DNA of 18,860 bases from an uncultured Prevotella sp. (GCA_900546575.1 URDM01000060.1:1-18860), one strand, 5' to 3'. Shown: positions 6,932 through 14,042, numbered from the stretch's first letter. Made by a program: numbers and translations. Notes: a model not told the origin generated them from the letters alone.

Positions 6932-8380
6932 TTATACATGCTTCATGATGTCGAGCAAGTGGTCCCAAACCATCTGTACGGTCGGGATGTGCAGACGTTC
7001 CTCTGGAGTATGAACATCGCGCAGGGTAGGACCGAACGAAACCATGTCGAGGTTAGGATAGCGCTCTGAGAACAGACCGCACTCCAAACCGGCGTGTATG
7101 CCGCGTACGATAGGCTCCTTGCCGAACAGCTTCTTGTACGACTCAACAGCCACCTTTGTCAGCTTGCTGTTGGGGTTCATCTTCCATGCTGGATAGCCGT
7201 CGCTCTGCTTTACCTCAGCACCTGCCAGCTCGAATACAGCCTTAATGGTGTTCGACTCGTTCTCAAGGTTGCTCATAACGTTAGAGCGCTGTGAGGTGAT
7301 AATGTTAATTTCGTTCTCTGAAGAGACAACGCTTGCAATGTTGTTAGAAGTCTCAACCATGTCTGCCAAAGCCTCGTCCTGGCACATGGCAAATACGCCG
7401 TTGTCGGCAGCCTGCAATGCGAGGATTACGCTGCGACTTGCGTCCTTTGCGATAACCGGCTCGGAGTCAGTGCTCTCAAGGTGGAACTCCATAGCAGTGT
7501 CAGTAACGTGATACTCGTCCTCAACGTTAGCTGTGAATACGTTCCAGTCGACACGTACAGTCTCCTTTTCGGCTGCTGGTACGGCAAATACGATAACACC
7601 GTCGCGAGGAATGGCGTTGTGCAGCTTGCCCGAGTTGAACTGAGCCAGACGCACGTCCATCTTGTCCTGCTCGAGGTAGAGGAAGCGGTCGAGAATCTTG
7701 ATAGCGTTGGCGCGCTTCTTGTTGATGTCGTCGCCCGAGTGTCCACCCTTCAATCCCTTGATAGAAGCCTTCATGAAGAAGTAACCCTCAGGAGCCTGCT
7801 CGCGCTCGAATGTGAACTTCACCGAAGTTGTCTTGCCGCCAGCACATGAGATGAAAATCTGACCCTCGTCCTCAGAGTCGAGGTTGATGAGCATATCGCC
7901 CTTCATGAATCCCGGCTTCATGCCCAAAGCACCGCTAAGGCTTGTCTCCTCGTCGCGTGTGAAGACGCATTCGATAGGACCGTGCTCAATGTCGTCGCTG
8001 TCGAGAACAGCCAGCTCGATGGCGCAGCCGATACCGTCGTCAGCACCAAGAGTAGTGCCCTTGGCTCTGAGCCATTCGCCGTCGATGTAGGTCTGGATAG
8101 GGTCGTTGAAGAAGTCGATGTCAACATCTACGAGCTTGTCGCATACCATATCCATATGGCTTTGCAAACTAATCATCGGAGCGTTCTCGTGTCCCTTGGT
8201 AGCGGGCTTGCGGATGATAACGTTGCCGGTCTCGTCAATCTCGGTTTCGAGATTGCGCTTACGGCCAAACTCTTTCAGATACTCAATCATCTGCTCCTCA
8301 TGCTTTGAGGGGCGGGGAATTTTGTTGATTTCTGCAAACTGCTCGAATACGCGAGCCGGTTTCAATTCGCAATTACTCAT
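6932..8380 (-). CDS. pepD: Aminoacyl-histidine dipeptidase (PepD, M20 family)
   Basis: This 482-residue cytoplasmic di-zinc peptidase cleaves Xaa-His and other dipeptides in peptide catabolism. The metal-site motifs of the M20 PepD group are visible in order: SHMDMVC (His75, Asp77), GADDGIG (Asp114/Asp115), DEETSLSGA (Glu144, Glu145), INLDSED (Asp168) and the C-terminal HTPEERL (His457). The GGHSGDD segment belongs to the lid/dimerisation domain. The length matches the family norm of about 480-490. There is no signal peptide. It is a single gene, convergent with the GH84 gene and divergent from the gene at 8523. A minus-strand TAACTTTG at 8516-8509 could be its -7 box, but no clear -33 box is seen. 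Confidence 0.96.
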   Translation of the reverse strand: MSNCELKPARVFEQFAEINKIPRPSKHEEQMIEYLKEFGRKRNLETEIDETGNVIIRKPATKGHENAPMISLQSHMDMVCDKLVDVDIDFFNDPIQTYIDGEWLRAKGTTLGADDGIGCAIELAVLDSDDIEHGPIECVFTRDEETSLSGALGMKPGFMKGDMLINLDSEDEGQIFISCAGGKTTSVKFTFEREQAPEGYFFMKASIKGLKGGHSGDDINKKRANAIKILDRFLYLEQDKMDVRLAQFNSGKLHNAIPRDGVIVFAVPAAEKETVRVDWNVFTANVEDEYHVTDTAMEFHLESTDSEPVIAKDASRSVILALQAADNGVFAMCQDEALADMVETSNNIASVVSSENEINIITSQRSNVMSNLENESNTIKAVFELAGAEVKQSDGYPAWKMNPNSKLTKVAVESYKKLFGKEPIVRGIHAGLECGLFSERYPNLDMVSFGPTLRDVHTPEERLHIPTVQMVWDHLLDIMKHV

Positions 8381-8436
8381 TTTTTCTTAATTTCTTTATG
8401 TTGTTACAATAATAATCTGAATTTTCAATAATTTAT

Positions 8437-8467
8437 TTTGTCATGCGACCGATTTGCATTACCTTTG
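8437..8467 (+). promoter_or_regulatory. Promoter for the small membrane protein/Skp-like operon
   Basis: The -33 box TTTG (8437-8440), a 19-bp spacer and the -7 box TACCTTTG (8460-8467) fit the phylum consensus. The leader before the ATG at 8523 is about 50 nt and contains a perfect small hairpin ATGGG-TTT-CCCAT (8489-8501). Confidence 0.82.
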
Positions 8468-8522
8468 CACGTAAATAAATCTGTCGCTATGGGTTTCCCA
8501 TTTCGATACAAAGTTAGTAAAA

Positions 8523-8717
8523 ATGATTAAACTTCTGCTTTTAAGCCTGTTAATTATTGCTATAGCGTTTGCTTTGCTATCCATTAAGCTTCTGCTGAAA
8601 CGCAACGGCAAGTTCTCGTCGCAACATGTTCACGACAATCCCGGTCTGCGCAAGCTCGGAATCCACTGCGTAATGGATCAGGACCGCGAAGCACGCAAGC
8701 GCAACGGAGCCTACTAA
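8523..8717 (+). CDS. Conserved-type small single-span membrane protein, function unknown
   Basis: This is a 64-residue protein. Residues 1-25 form one strongly hydrophobic segment (LLLLSLLIIAIAFALLSIKLLL). A basic stop-transfer stretch (KRNGK) and a hydrophilic tail with SSQHVHDNPGLRKLGIHCVMDQDREARKR follow. The tail has three His and one Cys and could be cytoplasmic, because positive charges follow the membrane segment. It has its own consensus promoter and lies 41 bp before the Skp-like lipoprotein gene, so the two probably share a message. The downstream reading frame is clean and the promoter spacing suits the ATG. I believe similar short proteins occur in other Bacteroidales, but I do not recognise a named family. 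Confidence 0.72.
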   Translation: MIKLLLLSLLIIAIAFALLSIKLLLKRNGKFSSQHVHDNPGLRKLGIHCVMDQDREARKRNGAY

Positions 8718-8758
8718 GCGGATGCGTAAGGTGTGAAATAATTAAAATAATAAATACA

Positions 8759-9379
8759 ATGAACAAGAAAAACATTTTCCGCACACTTGCTATTGCTGCT
8801 TTTGCTGCTGTGGCAATGACATCTTGCGACAAGTCAAAGTCGCAGGTAGACGACAAGGAACCGGCAGCACAGACTGCTTCTACAGCAACCAAGATTGCTT
8901 ACGTTGAGGTTGACAGCATCATGTCGCAGTACAAGTTCTGCAAGGACTACTCGCTCATCCTTCAGAAGAAGGGTCAGAATATCCAGAACACTCTCGCACA
9001 GAAGCAGCAGGCTCTTGAGGCTGCCGCAGCCAACTTCCAGCAGAAGGTGCAGCAGAATGCCTACACACGCGAGCAGGCACAGTCTATTCAGATGTCGCTT
9101 CAGAAGCAGAGCAACGATCTGCAGGCCCTCAACCAGCGCTTGAGCGGTGAGTTCCAGACTGAGACCGAGAAGTACAACAACGCTCTCCGCGACTCTATAC
9201 AGCACTATCTCGCCCTTTACAACAAGGACAAAAAGTACACTCTCATCCTCAGCAAGGCTGGCGACAACATCCTCTATGCCGATAAGGCTCACGATATAAC
9301 CAACGAGGTTATCGCCGGACTCAACAAGGCATATAAGCAGGTTCCAGCAGAGAAGGCTGCCACAGAGAAAAAGAAGTAA
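8759..9379 (+). CDS. Skp/OmpH-family lipoprotein (periplasmic chaperone-like)
   Basis: This is a 206-residue exported protein. Residues 1-23 form a lipoprotein signal with lipobox MTSC (Cys23). After a low-complexity linker, the segment IAYVEVDSIMSQYKF is the typical first strand of OmpH/Skp proteins. A long Gln/Ala-rich amphipathic coiled coil follows (about 65-140), and then a return segment with KYTLILSKAGDNILYAD, which closes the small body domain in Skp. The tail is Lys-rich. Skp-family trimers hold unfolded outer-membrane proteins in the periplasm. Anchoring by lipid differs from the soluble enterobacterial Skp, and no bamA gene is next to it, so the role may be specialised. A strong terminator follows after 29 bp. 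Confidence 0.88.
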   Translation: MNKKNIFRTLAIAAFAAVAMTSCDKSKSQVDDKEPAAQTASTATKIAYVEVDSIMSQYKFCKDYSLILQKKGQNIQNTLAQKQQALEAAAANFQQKVQQNAYTREQAQSIQMSLQKQSNDLQALNQRLSGEFQTETEKYNNALRDSIQHYLALYNKDKKYTLILSKAGDNILYADKAHDITNEVIAGLNKAYKQVPAEKAATEKKK

Positions 9380-9408
9380 TAAAGCCACAAACGCTTTATG
9401 AATAAATA

Positions 9409-9461
9409 AAAACGACCGCCCATAGAGATAAAACTCTATAGGGCGGTCGTTTGTTTTTTAC
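9409..9461 (+). terminator. Intrinsic terminator after the Skp-like gene
   Basis: A long stem pairs AAACGACCGCCC plus TAGAG with CTCTA plus GGGCGGTCGTTT, with one small bulge, around an ATAAAA loop. TTTGTTTTTT follows. Confidence 0.92.
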
Positions 9462-9490
9462 ACCTTATTATATATACAGTGCCAATGATA

Positions 9491-9661
9491 TTATATGGAA
9501 AAAGACAATGATGCCGTGGCTGCTTGCACTTGTCTGATAGTCTGCGTTGTTTCCTGCTTTGGCGTATGGCGCTGCTTCACGAGATAGCTGCCGTCATGCG
9601 TCTTGCGCAACACCCTTAGAATACCCAAAACGTTGTATTTGTTTCTTATTTCTGAGGTTTT
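9491..9661 (-). pseudogene. Possible coding remnant, unrecognised
   Basis: On the minus strand an uninterrupted 56-codon frame without a usable start ends at TAA (9493-9491). Its peptide (KYNVLGILRVLRKTHDGSYL, then VKQRHTPKQ) looks protein-like, and the DNA at 9505-9615 is richer in GC than its surroundings. The frame overlaps the last 16 bp of the neighbouring orphan gene in another register. This suggests the C-terminal end of an older gene whose front was lost. I do not recognise the family. Chance openness is possible. Confidence 0.3.
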
Positions 9662-10095
9662 TTATTCAATAAATAAATTACGCCATCGTGTCTTATCATC
9701 ATACAAACTTTATATGAGTCATCAAAAATTATTATGTCATCAACTGATGGATACCATATATCACTAAAATATTTAACGATATCATTAAAGTCAAAACGGT
9801 CTATTGCATAAAAACAATCCCAACATACATAAAGATGTGTGGGCAACTGCCTCTTGCAATTTTCGGATATTAGACAAGACAAATCAAAATTTTTCTCTTC
9901 TGCGTTTGTGAAGTTTACCGGGATGCCCTTATCTTGAATAATGTCAAAGACTTTGTTTCGCTCTTGTTTCTCCATATTATATGCCGAACAAAACGAGGCA
10001 AAAACCTTATCACATTCTGCTTTGGAGAGTGTGACAACATTCATGGTCTGACCGCTGTGCTCCTTTTTGAAAAAATCGAATTTGAATTGTTCCAT
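9646..10095 (-). CDS. AT-rich orphan protein, possibly immunity-protein-like
   Basis: This is a 149-residue soluble protein without signal peptide or membrane span. I prefer the ATG at 10095 (MEQFKFDFFKKEHSG) to an upstream in-frame start at 10125, because the sequence between them lies in a palindrome that is more likely regulatory. Visible features are paired Cys residues (HLYVCWDCFYAID) and an acidic C-terminal segment, SDIWYPSVDDIIIFDDSYKV, followed by a strand with IRHDGVIYLL. That W-P-x-x-DD-x-x-x-FD layout resembles orphan immunity-like proteins of Bacteroidetes, but this is pattern memory only. The gene is markedly more AT-rich than its neighbours and sits among decayed sequences, which suggests horizontal gain. 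No toxin partner is present. Function unknown. Confidence 0.65.
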   Translation of the reverse strand: MEQFKFDFFKKEHSGQTMNVVTLSKAECDKVFASFCSAYNMEKQERNKVFDIIQDKGIPVNFTNAEEKNFDLSCLISENCKRQLPTHLYVCWDCFYAIDRFDFNDIVKYFSDIWYPSVDDIIIFDDSYKVCMMIRHDGVIYLLNKKPQK

Positions 10096-10107
10096 ATATT
10101 TTGTTTT

Positions 10108-10140
10108 GCTTTCGCAAAAATACAATTATTTTGCGAAAGC
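10108..10140. promoter_or_regulatory. Perfect 12-bp inverted repeat in front of the orphan gene
   Basis: GCTTTCGCAAAA (10108-10119) and TTTTGCGAAAGC (10129-10140) are perfect inverted copies around a 9-bp AT centre. On the minus strand the sequence TATTTTTG (10122-10115) inside it fits the -7 consensus. The repeat lies 13-45 bp upstream of the ATG at 10095. It may be an operator or a hairpin in the leader. Confidence 0.5.
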
Positions 10141-10344
10141 GCATCTGATTTTTCAGAAGAAATACCCTCCACTCTCCTTTTTTTATATCCATGGTCTTCA
10201 AAGAGTTTGGCGGTGTCTGACTGTTTCCATTCAGCAAATACGTTGCCCTTGGCTAAACGTATGCTGTTCACTATGTCGATGATGCTTGGTATCGGGTATT
10301 CACCGATACAGAGGATAGAGAACTCGATGGCAGAGATACGCTGA

Positions 10345-10569
10345 TACATCCGCTTGTATTGTTTTCGCGATGCAAAGCAGCATACCGGCCTTGCGCATTG
10401 CCAAGCAAGACACAAGAACCAGTTGGACTTTTCCTACAATGCATCATTCGCATTACAGAATGTGGCAAAGGTGATGATGAATGAAAATGAATTGTTTGCT
10501 GAAACTAAATCGTTTTATAGATTAGCGTCGGACGGGAGTCCGCCGTTCCATTTGCCTTGTTACCACTGA
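10345..10569 (+). pseudogene. C-terminal remnant of a DDE transposase
   Basis: The frame opens right after an in-frame TGA (10342-10344) and has no proper start. Its first part, FRDAKQHTGLAHCQARHKNQ, then LDFSYNASFALQNVAKV, is the pattern I associate with the last part of IS4/IS1380-like DDE transposases (FRDAKQ with its acidic position, then a HCQAR motif). The match fades after about 10480, and the frame continues to a stop at 10569 with unrelated-looking residues. Only about 50 of the several hundred residues of a transposase remain, so the element is dead. The family assignment is from memory. A minus-strand frame over 10150-10350 also looks protein-like but is not assignable. Confidence 0.6.
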
Positions 10570-10616
10570 TCTTGAACAAAAACATAGCTTTGTTGCCACT
10601 GATATTCAAACAAAAA
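10557..10616 (+). repeat. Two imperfect direct repeats with 33-bp period
   Basis: TTGTTACCACTGATCTTGAACAAAAA (10557-10582; TTGTTACCACTGATCTTG is the core) recurs as TTGTTGCCACTGATATTC followed by AAACAAAAA (10590-10616), with about four differences. They lie just after the transposase remnant and just before the antiporter promoter. They could be old element ends or paired regulator sites. Confidence 0.6.
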
Positions 10617-10620
10617 TTGT

Positions 10621-10628
10621 TATCTTTG
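10621..10628 (+). promoter_or_regulatory. Probable -7 box for the antiporter gene
   Basis: TATCTTTG matches TAnnTTTG. The -33 position is not a good TTTG. The leader to the GTG start would be about 60 nt. Confidence 0.5.
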
Positions 10629-10694
10629 CATTGATTGTATTTGGTAGCTCTTGCAATCAAACATTATTCATTAATAATCAAAAATTAAACAAGC

Positions 10695-12977
10695 GTGTCA
10701 GAAGTTCCCACTCTAATAAACGACCTTGCCCTTATACTTATTGTGGCGGGTGCGGTCACACTCATATTCAAGAAACTCAAGCAGCCGCTCGTGTTGGGCT
10801 ACATCATGGCTGGATTCATTGTCAGTCCGCACATGCCGTATACCATGTCCGTAATCGACCGCAGCGACATCAAGACGTGGGCTGACATAGGTGTGATGTT
10901 CCTTCTGTTTTCTTTGGGGCTTGACTTCTCGTTCAAGAAGATCATCAAGATGGGCATAACGCCCGTCATCACCACCCTAACCATCATCTTCGCTATGATG
11001 ATGCTGGGCATAGTGGTGGGGCATGGGTTCGGTTGGAACCGTATGGACTGCATCTTCCTTGGCGGTATGCTTGCCATGAGCTCCACCACCATTATATATA
11101 AGGCATTCACCGATATGGGACTGCGACAGCAGAAGTTTGCAGGTCCTGTAATGAGCGTGCTCATACTTGAAGATGTGCTTGCCATTGTGATGATGGTGAT
11201 GTTGTCGGCACTGGCAAGCGGAGCTAATCCCGACGGAGGCGAGATGATAGGCTCGGTTATGAAGATAGGCTTCTTCCTTGTGCTGTGGTTTGTTGTGGGC
11301 ATATTTGCCGTGCCCCTATTCCTGCGCCTAACGCGCAAGCTCATCAACAACGAGACCCTGCTCATTGTGTCGCTCGGACTGTGCTGCCTTATGGCAGTGG
11401 TGTCTACCAAGGTGGGTTTCAGTTCGGCTTTCGGAGCATTCGTTATGGGCAGCATCCTTGCCGAAACCATTGAGGCAGGCAAGATAGAGAAGCTTGTTGC
11501 CCCCGTGAAGGACCTCTTCGGAGCCATATTCTTCGTGTCGGTGGGTATGCTTGTCGACCCCAAAATCATAGTCAGCTACGCTTTGCCTATCGGTGCTTTG
11601 GTATTGACGATACTTGTAGGTCAGGCAGTGTTCGGTACGTTCGGCTTCCTCATAGGCGGACAGTCGCTCAAGTCGGCCATGCGATGCGGCTTCTCGATGG
11701 CGCAGATAGGTGAGTTCTCGTTCATCATTGCCTCGTTGGGTGTTTCGCTTAAAGTGACTGGCGAATTCCTTTATCCCGTAGTAGTGGCAGTGTCGGTCAT
11801 TACCACCTTCCTCACACCTTATATGATACGCTTTTCGGTGCCCTGCTACGGAGTGCTCGAACGCCGCCTGCCCAAGACCTGGATACGTGCGCTCAACAAC
11901 ATTACGCTCTCGCATCCGTCTACAGCACCTAAGAGCAACTGGCACTGCCTTATAGCGCAGATGGCACGCATCACGCTCATCTACTCCATATTGTCCATTG
12001 CCGCCATAGCCCTTATGTTCACGTTCTTCCTGCCTTTCGTGCGTCATCTTATGCCAGGCATGCACTGGTGGGCAAACGGAATATGCGGTGTGCTCACCAT
12101 CATGATTATAGCCCCCTTCCTGCGTGCCATTGTCATGAAGAAGAACCACTCCGAGGAGTTCCGTGCATTGTGGGGCGAGAGTCGCAGCAATCGTTTGCCG
12201 CTGCTTGTCACCATCTTTGTGCGTCTGGTCATAGCCTCGGCGTTCGTGTTCTACATCTGCAATTATCTCACACGCTTCACCAATGCGCTTCTGCTCACTA
12301 TTGCAGTGGCTATAGTACTCGTAATGATTCTGTCCAGACGACTCAAGAAGCAGAGCATACTGATGGAACGTCTGTTTGTGCAGAACCTTCGTTCGCGCGA
12401 CATAGAGCAGCAGGTGCTCGGACTCAAGAAACCGCTGTATGAGGGTCATCTGCTCGACCGCGATATACATATATCCGACATTGACGTGCCCGAAAACTCC
12501 ACTTGGGCAGGACATAATCTTGCCGACCTGCGCTTGAGCAACCGCTTTGGCGTACATGTCAGCAGCATTCTGCGCGGACATCAGCGCATCAATATTCCCG
12601 GTGCCGATGACATCATCTTCCCTGGCGACCGTCTGCAGGTGATTGGTAGCGATGCCCAACTTGCTTCGTTACATGCTGCCATCGATGGCGACATAGTGCC
12701 CGACGACCCTGACATAGAGAAGCGTGAGATGCAACTCTCGCAGATTGTCATCGACCGACACTCGCCTTTTGTGGGCAAGACGCTTCGCGAGACCTGCATA
12801 CGCGACCGCTACAACTGTATGGTCGTAGGCCGTGAGGAAGGCAAGGAGAACCTCTCAATGGTCAGCTCTACCTATCGCTTGCGCCTTGGCGACATCGTGT
12901 GGATAGTAGGCGAGGAGGCTTCGCTTCAGAGCCTGAAGCTTGCCAATAGTGGCAGCGAGGAGGCTGTGAAACGCTGA
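10695..12977 (+). CDS. CPA2-family cation:proton antiporter with two TrkA-C (RCK_C) domains
   Basis: This 760-residue inner-membrane protein exchanges K+ or Na+ for protons. The start is GTG at 10695, because a TAA lies in frame at 10686-10688 and the N-terminal helix begins at once. Residues 10-400 contain about a dozen membrane segments of the Na+/H+ exchanger fold (QPLVLGYIMAGFIVSP, FLLFSLGLDFSFKK, LAMSSTTIIYKA). LILEDVLAI (Glu159, Asp160) marks the ion-binding helix. Three or four further spans follow at about 415-545, which is longer than KefB/KefC. The cytoplasmic tail has two TrkA-C-like domains, about 568-655 (NIPGADDIIFPGDRLQVIG) and 680-755 (RLRLGDIVWIVGE). No TrkA-N (NAD-binding) domain lies between them, so gating by NADH or glutathione as in Kef is not supported. 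It is a single gene; the ion is not determined. Confidence 0.92.
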   Translation: MSEVPTLINDLALILIVAGAVTLIFKKLKQPLVLGYIMAGFIVSPHMPYTMSVIDRSDIKTWADIGVMFLLFSLGLDFSFKKIIKMGITPVITTLTIIFAMMMLGIVVGHGFGWNRMDCIFLGGMLAMSSTTIIYKAFTDMGLRQQKFAGPVMSVLILEDVLAIVMMVMLSALASGANPDGGEMIGSVMKIGFFLVLWFVVGIFAVPLFLRLTRKLINNETLLIVSLGLCCLMAVVSTKVGFSSAFGAFVMGSILAETIEAGKIEKLVAPVKDLFGAIFFVSVGMLVDPKIIVSYALPIGALVLTILVGQAVFGTFGFLIGGQSLKSAMRCGFSMAQIGEFSFIIASLGVSLKVTGEFLYPVVVAVSVITTFLTPYMIRFSVPCYGVLERRLPKTWIRALNNITLSHPSTAPKSNWHCLIAQMARITLIYSILSIAAIALMFTFFLPFVRHLMPGMHWWANGICGVLTIMIIAPFLRAIVMKKNHSEEFRALWGESRSNRLPLLVTIFVRLVIASAFVFYICNYLTRFTNALLLTIAVAIVLVMILSRRLKKQSILMERLFVQNLRSRDIEQQVLGLKKPLYEGHLLDRDIHISDIDVPENSTWAGHNLADLRLSNRFGVHVSSILRGHQRINIPGADDIIFPGDRLQVIGSDAQLASLHAAIDGDIVPDDPDIEKREMQLSQIVIDRHSPFVGKTLRETCIRDRYNCMVVGREEGKENLSMVSSTYRLRLGDIVWIVGEEASLQSLKLANSGSEEAVKR

Positions 12978-13020
12978 TATGAGCGGTTTGCCTAATAAAA
13001 AAGGTCGTTTGTTGAATTAA

Positions 13021-13052
13021 TTTGTATGTTGACGTATTAGTTTATAACTTTG
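13021..13052 (+). promoter_or_regulatory. Strong promoter for a candidate small RNA
   Basis: The -33 box TTTG (13021-13024), a 20-bp spacer and the -7 box TAACTTTG (13045-13052) give a full consensus match. No gene of ordinary length starts downstream before the terminator at 13250-13280. Confidence 0.8.
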
Positions 13053-13127
13053 CAAGCGTAAAAAGAAAGATTGACTAGAGAGTTATAACAAGACATACAT
13101 CAGATTACGTTTCATACACATTAAGCA

Positions 13128-13157
13128 ATGTTATTTTACAAAGACTACAATTATTAA
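13128..13157 (+). CDS. Possible nine-residue leader peptide MLFYKDYNY
   Basis: ATG at 13128 opens a nine-codon frame ending in TAA (13155-13157). Four of nine residues are Phe or Tyr. Its last two sense codons and stop (AAT TAT TAA) form the whole 5' strand of a predicted 9-bp stem with 13216-13224, so a translating ribosome would block that stem. This is the layout of an attenuation leader, but a frame this short can arise by chance. Confidence 0.25.
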   Translation: MLFYKDYNY

Positions 13158-13249
13158 ATTTATTAGGTACGTCTGCAGTGGCAGACAATCGTAAATGAAT
13201 GAATTTTGTTGTTGATTAATAATTCTTTTCGTGAGAAAAGGTATTATAC

Positions 13250-13280
13250 AACGGGACCTGCGTAAGGCCCCGTTTTTTTT
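13250..13280 (+). terminator. Intrinsic terminator of the candidate small RNA
   Basis: AACGGG/CCCGTT (13250-13255 and 13269-13274), one A-C mismatch, then CCT/AGG close a GCGTA loop. Eight T residues run from 13273 to 13280. Confidence 0.88.
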
Positions 13281-13294
13281 GTTGGTGCAATCCT

Positions 13295-13325
13295 ATTGTG
13301 GCATCGGCAAAAATGAGTAACTTTG
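13295..13325 (+). promoter_or_regulatory. Promoter for mtnN(-luxS)
   Basis: The -33-like ATTG (13295-13298), a 19-bp spacer and the -7 box TAACTTTG (13318-13325) lie after the upstream terminator. The transcript would start near 13332, which excludes the in-frame TTG at 13323 as a start and supports the ATG at 13359. Confidence 0.7.
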
Positions 13326-13358
13326 CATTTCAGAAACAAATATAACAGAACAATAGCA

Positions 13359-14042
13359 ATGAGAATAGGAATAATAGTGGCTATGGACAAGGAGTTTGCA
13401 CAGTTGCAGACTCTCGCCACAGACAAGGTCGTCGAGACACACGACGGTCGCACGTTTGTCAAGGGCCGTATCGGCGACAATGAGGTGGTGATGCAGCAGT
13501 GCGGCATTGGCAAGGTAAATTCTGCCATTGGCGCAGTTGAGATGATAAACCGCTACAGTCCCGATCTTGTCATTTCGACAGGCGTGGCTGGCGGAGCCGA
13601 CACTTCGCTCAATGTCACCGATGTTGTGGTTAGTACCGAGTGCTGCTATCACGATGTTTACTGTGGCGACGAGTGCCAGATGGGTCAGGTAATGGGTCAG
13701 CCGGCACGCTTTGGCTGTCCTGCCGAACTGGTCAATAAGGCTACTTCGCTCAGTTGTGGCACTCATGTGCGCAGCGGTCTTATAGTAAGCGGTGACTGGT
13801 TTGTCAATACTCGTGAGAAGATGCAGTCGATACTCGACAACTTCCCCGATGCCGAGGCTGTCGACATGGAGAGCTGCTCTATCGCCCAGACTTGCAACCT
13901 TTACAATACTCCCTTCATAAGTTTCCGCATAATCAGCGACATTCCGCTCAAAGACCATAAGGCACAGATGTATTTCGACTTCTGGGAGCGTATGGCTGAA
14001 GGCTCGTTTGAGGTGACAAAGGCGTTCCTCGAAAGCATTTAA
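13359..14042 (+). CDS. mtnN: 5'-methylthioadenosine/S-adenosylhomocysteine nucleosidase
   Basis: This 227-residue cytoplasmic enzyme of the PNP/UDP phosphorylase superfamily hydrolyses S-adenosylhomocysteine to S-ribosylhomocysteine plus adenine, and methylthioadenosine likewise. The N terminus MRIGIIVAMDKEFAQL carries the conserved Glu12. ISTGVAGG is the ribose/base-site loop. VDMESCSIAQ supplies Glu171 and FRIISDIPL supplies Asp194, corresponding to Glu174 and Asp197 of the Escherichia coli enzyme. The length fits the family. The ATG at 13359 is chosen because the promoter -7 box covers the alternative start. luxS, which uses the product, starts 85 bp downstream on the same strand, so the two genes form a two-step module in the activated methyl cycle. 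Confidence 0.95.
   Translation: MRIGIIVAMDKEFAQLQTLATDKVVETHDGRTFVKGRIGDNEVVMQQCGIGKVNSAIGAVEMINRYSPDLVISTGVAGGADTSLNVTDVVVSTECCYHDVYCGDECQMGQVMGQPARFGCPAELVNKATSLSCGTHVRSGLIVSGDWFVNTREKMQSILDNFPDAEAVDMESCSIAQTCNLYNTPFISFRIISDIPLKDHKAQMYFDFWERMAEGSFEVTKAFLESI

Larger units (their letters stand above)
13059..13280 (+). ncRNA. Candidate structured small RNA or leader RNA, about 220 nt
   Basis: It is bounded by a consensus promoter (13021-13052) and an intrinsic terminator (13250-13280) and lies in the 381-bp gap between the antiporter and mtnN. Three nested or serial stems are visible. AATTATTAA (13149-13157) pairs with TTAATAATT (13216-13224) and encloses the perfect hairpin GTCTGC-AGTG-GCAGAC (13171-13186). 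Next comes CTTTTC-GTGA-GAAAAG (13225-13240) with a GNRA loop. Last is the terminator stem. A nine-codon mini-ORF ends exactly at the first stem strand. mtnN has its own promoter after the terminator, so this appears to be a separate unit. I cannot match it to 6S RNA, tmRNA, RNase P or a riboswitch by eye. Confidence 0.6.

Noticed and set aside
8509..8516. Minus-strand TAACTTTG as the pepD promoter
   Set aside because: The -7 box is good but no TTTG lies at the -33 distance, and it would put the promoter inside the leader and start of the divergent gene; left as a possibility in the pepD entry.
10041..10415. 124-codon minus-strand frame over the palindrome and transposase remnant
   Set aside because: It overlaps the start of the orphan gene and the antisense of the transposase tail. 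The middle part looks protein-like, but I could not assign it, so it is only mentioned as a possible remnant.
11328..12659. Long minus-strand open frame (443 codons) inside the antiporter gene
   Set aside because: It is antisense to a well-supported transporter, and its product is His/Glu/Arg-rich low-quality sequence without domains. It is open only because of the codon use of the real gene.
13323..13358. Upstream TTG start for mtnN
   Set aside because: It overlaps the -7 promoter box, and the extra 12 residues have no counterpart in the family; the ATG at 13359 gives the canonical N terminus.
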